Assembly: GCA_023260735.1 (NCBI GenBank) | Contig: JALQUL010000439.1 | Location: 1-8,524, forward strand | DNA length: 8,524 bases | Direction: 5' to 3' | Source of the DNA: Limnohabitans sp. | Lineage (GTDB): Bacteria; Pseudomonadota; Gammaproteobacteria; Burkholderiales; Burkholderiaceae_C | Shown: positions 7,418 through 8,524 of the stretch, one piece after another | Layout: each line of letters opens with the position of its first letter | Numbering within the stretch: position 1 is the stretch's first letter | Notes under the pieces: generated by a model | Told to the model about the DNA's origin: nothing | The model's database searches: none | Seen by the model: only the letters and a program-made list of their open reading frames with translations | Program-made: the position numbers and the translations under genes

Positions 7418-7447
7418 GTGACAAAAGGTAGTTTTTACCTTTATAAT
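7418..7447 (+). promoter_or_regulatory. Candidate rpsU promoter with inverted repeat in its spacer
   Basis: A perfect TATAAT lies at 7442-7447. GTGACA (7418-7423) is 18 bases upstream and is the better-spaced -35; TTGACG (7411-7416) is a better word but 25 bases away. Within the spacer AAAGGTA (7424-7430) and TACCTTT (7436-7442) form a perfect inverted repeat around GTTTT, reaching the first base of the -10. Transcription would start near 7454, giving a leader of about 119 bases before rpsU. Confidence 0.55.
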
Positions 7448-7470
7448 CGCATTCTTTGCTAGCAAAACCG

Positions 7471-7495
7471 CTTGGCGCATTGCGCTCGAGTTTTT
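7471..7495 (+). terminator. Terminator-like stem-loop in the yhiN-rpsU gap
   Basis: CTTG-GCGC (7471-7478) pairs with GCGC-(T)-CGAG (7482-7490) as an 8-bp stem with one G-U pair and one bulged T7486, closed by a short ATT loop, and TTTTT (7491-7495) follows at once. It could end yhiN transcripts, or, since it lies after the TATAAT at 7442, act as an attenuator in the rpsU leader. The bulge and 3-base loop lower its strength. Confidence 0.4.
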
Positions 7496-7532
7496 GTTAT
7501 TAGATGTTGCAACAGATAATAACAAAAAGAGC
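7484..7532 (+). promoter_or_regulatory. Long hairpin in the rpsU leader, overlapping the terminator-like element
   Basis: The 12-base arms at 7491-7502 (TTTTTGTTATTA) and 7517-7528 are perfectly complementary. Between them is GA, the 10-base palindrome TGTTGCAACA (7505-7514), and GA, so in RNA the two GA steps face each other as tandem G-A mismatches under a TGT/ACA stem with a TGCA loop. Outside the arms GCTC (7484-7487) can pair with GAGC (7529-7532) across a three-base bulge. The hairpin ends 40 bases before the rpsU ATG. It uses the U-tract and part of the 3' arm of the preceding terminator-like stem, so the two cannot coexist. Confidence 0.5.
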
Positions 7533-7572
7533 TGACTAGTGCCCAAGTATCCCTTTCACGACTGATTTCTAC

Positions 7573-7785
7573 ATGACTACTATTCGTCTTAAAGAAAACG
7601 AACCTTACGAGGTTGCCCTGCGTCGTTTTAAACGCAGTATTGAAAAATTAGGTTTACTCACAGACTTGCGCGCACGCGAGTTCTATGAAAAACCAACAGC
7701 AGAACGCAAACGTAAAAAAGCCGCAGCTGTAAAACGTAACTACAAACGTATTCGTAGCATGATGCTACCGAAGAAACTGTACTAA
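7573..7785 (+). CDS. rpsU: Small ribosomal subunit protein bS21
   Basis: This 70-residue, highly basic protein is S21 of the 30S subunit, which lies near the anti-Shine-Dalgarno end of 16S rRNA and helps translation initiation. It matches the betaproteobacterial form along its length: MTTIRLKENEPYEVALRRFKR, the GLLTDLRAREFYEKPTAERKRKKAAAVKR helix region, and the MLPKKLY end. The length is that of the family. The start is set by the conserved MTTIRLKENEP. No purine-rich ribosome site is visible in the roughly 20 bases before the ATG (CACGACTGATTTCTAC), notable for a ribosomal protein gene. A promoter and two stem-loops precede it and a strong terminator follows, so it is probably mostly a single-gene transcript even though yqeY is next. 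Confidence 0.98.
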   Translation: MTTIRLKENEPYEVALRRFKRSIEKLGLLTDLRAREFYEKPTAERKRKKAAAVKRNYKRIRSMMLPKKLY

Positions 7786-7837
7786 GTTTTATTCAATCCA
7801 TGTTTTTGTTTACTCTTTTAGGGTAATTAAAAACAAG

Positions 7838-7873
7838 AAAAGCCGCGTAAGCTATATTGCTTCGCGGCTTTTT
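7838..7873 (+). terminator. Strong intrinsic terminator after rpsU
   Basis: AAAAGCCGCG (7838-7847) pairs perfectly with CGCGGCTTTT (7863-7872); above a single bulged T7848, AAGC (7849-7852) pairs with GCTT (7859-7862) around the loop TATATT. The T-run continues to 7873. It lies 52 bases after the rpsU stop and 28 bases before the yqeY ATG, so yqeY must depend on readthrough or its own promoter. The A-run on the left would let it act weakly in reverse. Confidence 0.85.
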
Positions 7874-7901
7874 ATTTTATAGCCCAGAAAGAACACACAT
7901 C

Positions 7902-8348
7902 ATGAGTTTAAAAGAACGAATCAACGATGACATGAAAGCCGCAATGCGAGCTAAAGAAGCCGAGCGTTTAGGTGCTATTCGCTTGCTTTTATCTGCCTGT
8001 AAACAAAAAGAAGTCGATGAGCGCATTGTCCTAGACGATGCCCAAGTCATTGCAATTGTTGACAAGCTCATTAAACAACGTAAAGACTCGATTGAAGCTT
8101 TTGTAAAAGCCGAAAGAGCCGATTTAGCCGCTAAAGAACAAGCCGAACTTGAAGTTTTAAGCGTGTATTTGCCGGTTCGTATGTCAGCCGAAGAAATTCA
8201 AACTGCTGTTAACGCAATTGTGGCAGAGGTAGGCGCTACTGGTCCTGGCGACATGGGTAAAGTAATGGCTGCAGTAAAAGCACAGTTGGCTGGTAAAGCC
8301 GATATGGGTTTGGTCTCTGCTGCTGTTAAAAAAGCTTTAGCACCTTAA
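7902..8348 (+). CDS. yqeY: GatB/YqeY domain protein
   Basis: This 148-residue protein is a stand-alone GatB/YqeY domain, related to the tail of the GatB subunit of tRNA-dependent amidotransferase; the tail is thought to contact tRNA, but the cellular role of free YqeY is not settled. Family marks are MSLKERINDDMKAAMRAKE, RLGAIRLLLSACKQKEVD, the IDKLIKQRKDSIE-like VDKLIKQRKDSIEAF, LEVLSVYLPVRMSAEEI, and the glycine-rich end GPGDMGKVMAAVKAQLAGKADM with VKKAL. ATG at 7902 fits the family start, with AGAAAG at 7886-7891 as ribosome site; an in-frame TTG at 7857 falls inside the terminator stem-loop and is rejected. In many Burkholderiales dnaG and rpoD follow; here a two-way terminator follows instead. 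Confidence 0.95.
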   Translation: MSLKERINDDMKAAMRAKEAERLGAIRLLLSACKQKEVDERIVLDDAQVIAIVDKLIKQRKDSIEAFVKAERADLAAKEQAELEVLSVYLPVRMSAEEIQTAVNAIVAEVGATGPGDMGKVMAAVKAQLAGKADMGLVSAAVKKALAP

Positions 8349-8368
8349 TTTTTCATTCAACAGCATTT

Positions 8369-8404
8369 AAAATGCATTAATTTGCAGTATTTTTCTGCAT
8401 TTTT
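8369..8404 (+). terminator. Weak stem-loop(s) after yqeY
   Basis: Two alternative folds share this AT-rich stretch: TGCAG (8383-8387) with CTGCA (8395-8399) followed by TTTTT, or AAAATGCA (8369-8376) with TGCATTTT (8396-8403). Either would be a weak terminator helping the stronger one 25 bases on. Confidence 0.3.
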
Positions 8405-8424
8405 GCTATTTTTAAACTAAAAAT

Positions 8425-8458
8425 AAAAAAGCCCTTACCAATAATAAAGGGCTTTTTT
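8425..8458. terminator. Two-way intrinsic terminator
   Basis: AAAAAAGCCCTT (8425-8436) and AAGGGCTTTTTT (8447-8458) form a perfect 12-bp stem around a 10-base loop. A-run and T-run flank a GGGC core, so it can stop transcription from either side. It sits 77 bases after the yqeY stop and one base from a possible minus-strand stop codon, the usual place for a terminator shared by convergent genes. Confidence 0.85.
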
Positions 8459-8459
8459 G

Positions 8460-8524
8460 TTACCAACCAACTAGGGCCTTATCCTCAATAGTGCTAACAG
8501 TTGGATTAAGAACCGGCAATTTTC
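8460..8524 (-). CDS. Possible C-terminal end of a convergent gene (cut by window edge)
   Basis: On the minus strand a frame is open from the right edge to TAA at 8460-8462 and would end KLPVLNPTVSTIEDKALVGW. Twenty codons without a stop prove little by themselves. The support is its position: the stop touches a two-way terminator and no plus-strand dnaG-like start is seen here. I do not recognise the protein. Confidence 0.4.
   Translation of the reverse strand, partial: KLPVLNPTVSTIEDKALVGW

Noticed and set aside
7411..7447. TTGACG as the -35 for the TATAAT at 7442
   Set aside because: The gap is 25 bases, too long for a normal sigma70 promoter; GTGACA at 18 bases fits better.
7455..7485. 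TTTGCTAGCAAA palindrome (7455-7466) as a separate regulatory element
   Set aside because: It is a perfect 12-base palindrome but cannot form a normal RNA hairpin without opening its centre, and nothing else supports it; noted only as part of the leader.
7877..8071. 64-codon minus-strand frame opposite yqeY
   Set aside because: It is a shadow of yqeY and lacks any independent support.

Overview
The window is an AT-rich (very roughly 40% GC by eye) piece of a betaproteobacterial, probably Burkholderiales, chromosome. This rests on the S21 protein, whose sequence follows the betaproteobacterial form almost residue for residue, on the VRSSYHADQQA-type end of LipA, and on the rpsU-yqeY pairing. 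The assignments come from remembered family sequences; no database search was run. Most of the window is ordinary housekeeping DNA. I see no mobile element, CRISPR array, tRNA or rRNA.

Layout. Bases 2-541 are the 3' half of lipA (lipoyl synthase). Bases 542-955 are a weakly explained gap with a promoter-like site, a doubtful 75-codon frame with a signal-peptide-like stretch, and a small stem-loop. On the minus strand, tsaD (2955-3989) and a membrane acyltransferase with a periplasmic SGNH domain (956-2950) form a tight pair separated by 4 bases. Divergently transcribed on the plus strand are ybiB (4169-5149), an outer-membrane-type lipoprotein of unknown function (5429-6088) and yhiN, a HI0933-family flavoprotein (6191-7402). 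Then come rpsU (7573-7785) with its own promoter and a structured leader, a strong terminator, yqeY (7902-8348), a two-way terminator, and what may be the last 20 codons of a convergent minus-strand gene.

How the parts fit. tsaD (tRNA t6A), rpsU (ribosomal protein S21) and yqeY (tRNA-amidotransferase-like domain) are translation-related. lipA serves lipoate synthesis. The acyltransferase is a likely accessory envelope-modifying gene that has joined the tsaD transcript. In many Burkholderiales rpsU-yqeY continues into dnaG and rpoD; here yqeY is followed by a two-way terminator and no dnaG start is seen, so that cluster looks broken or rearranged.

Most worth a second look is the rpsU leader (7411-7572). 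It holds a TATAAT promoter with a perfect inverted repeat in its spacer, then a terminator-like stem-loop whose U-tract and 3' arm are complementary to a long downstream hairpin, then an rpsU start codon with no visible Shine-Dalgarno sequence. This layout suggests attenuation or translational control, but that is an inference. Several start codons were moved from upstream TTG codons to the ATG that fits the family better (acyltransferase, tsaD, ybiB, yqeY).
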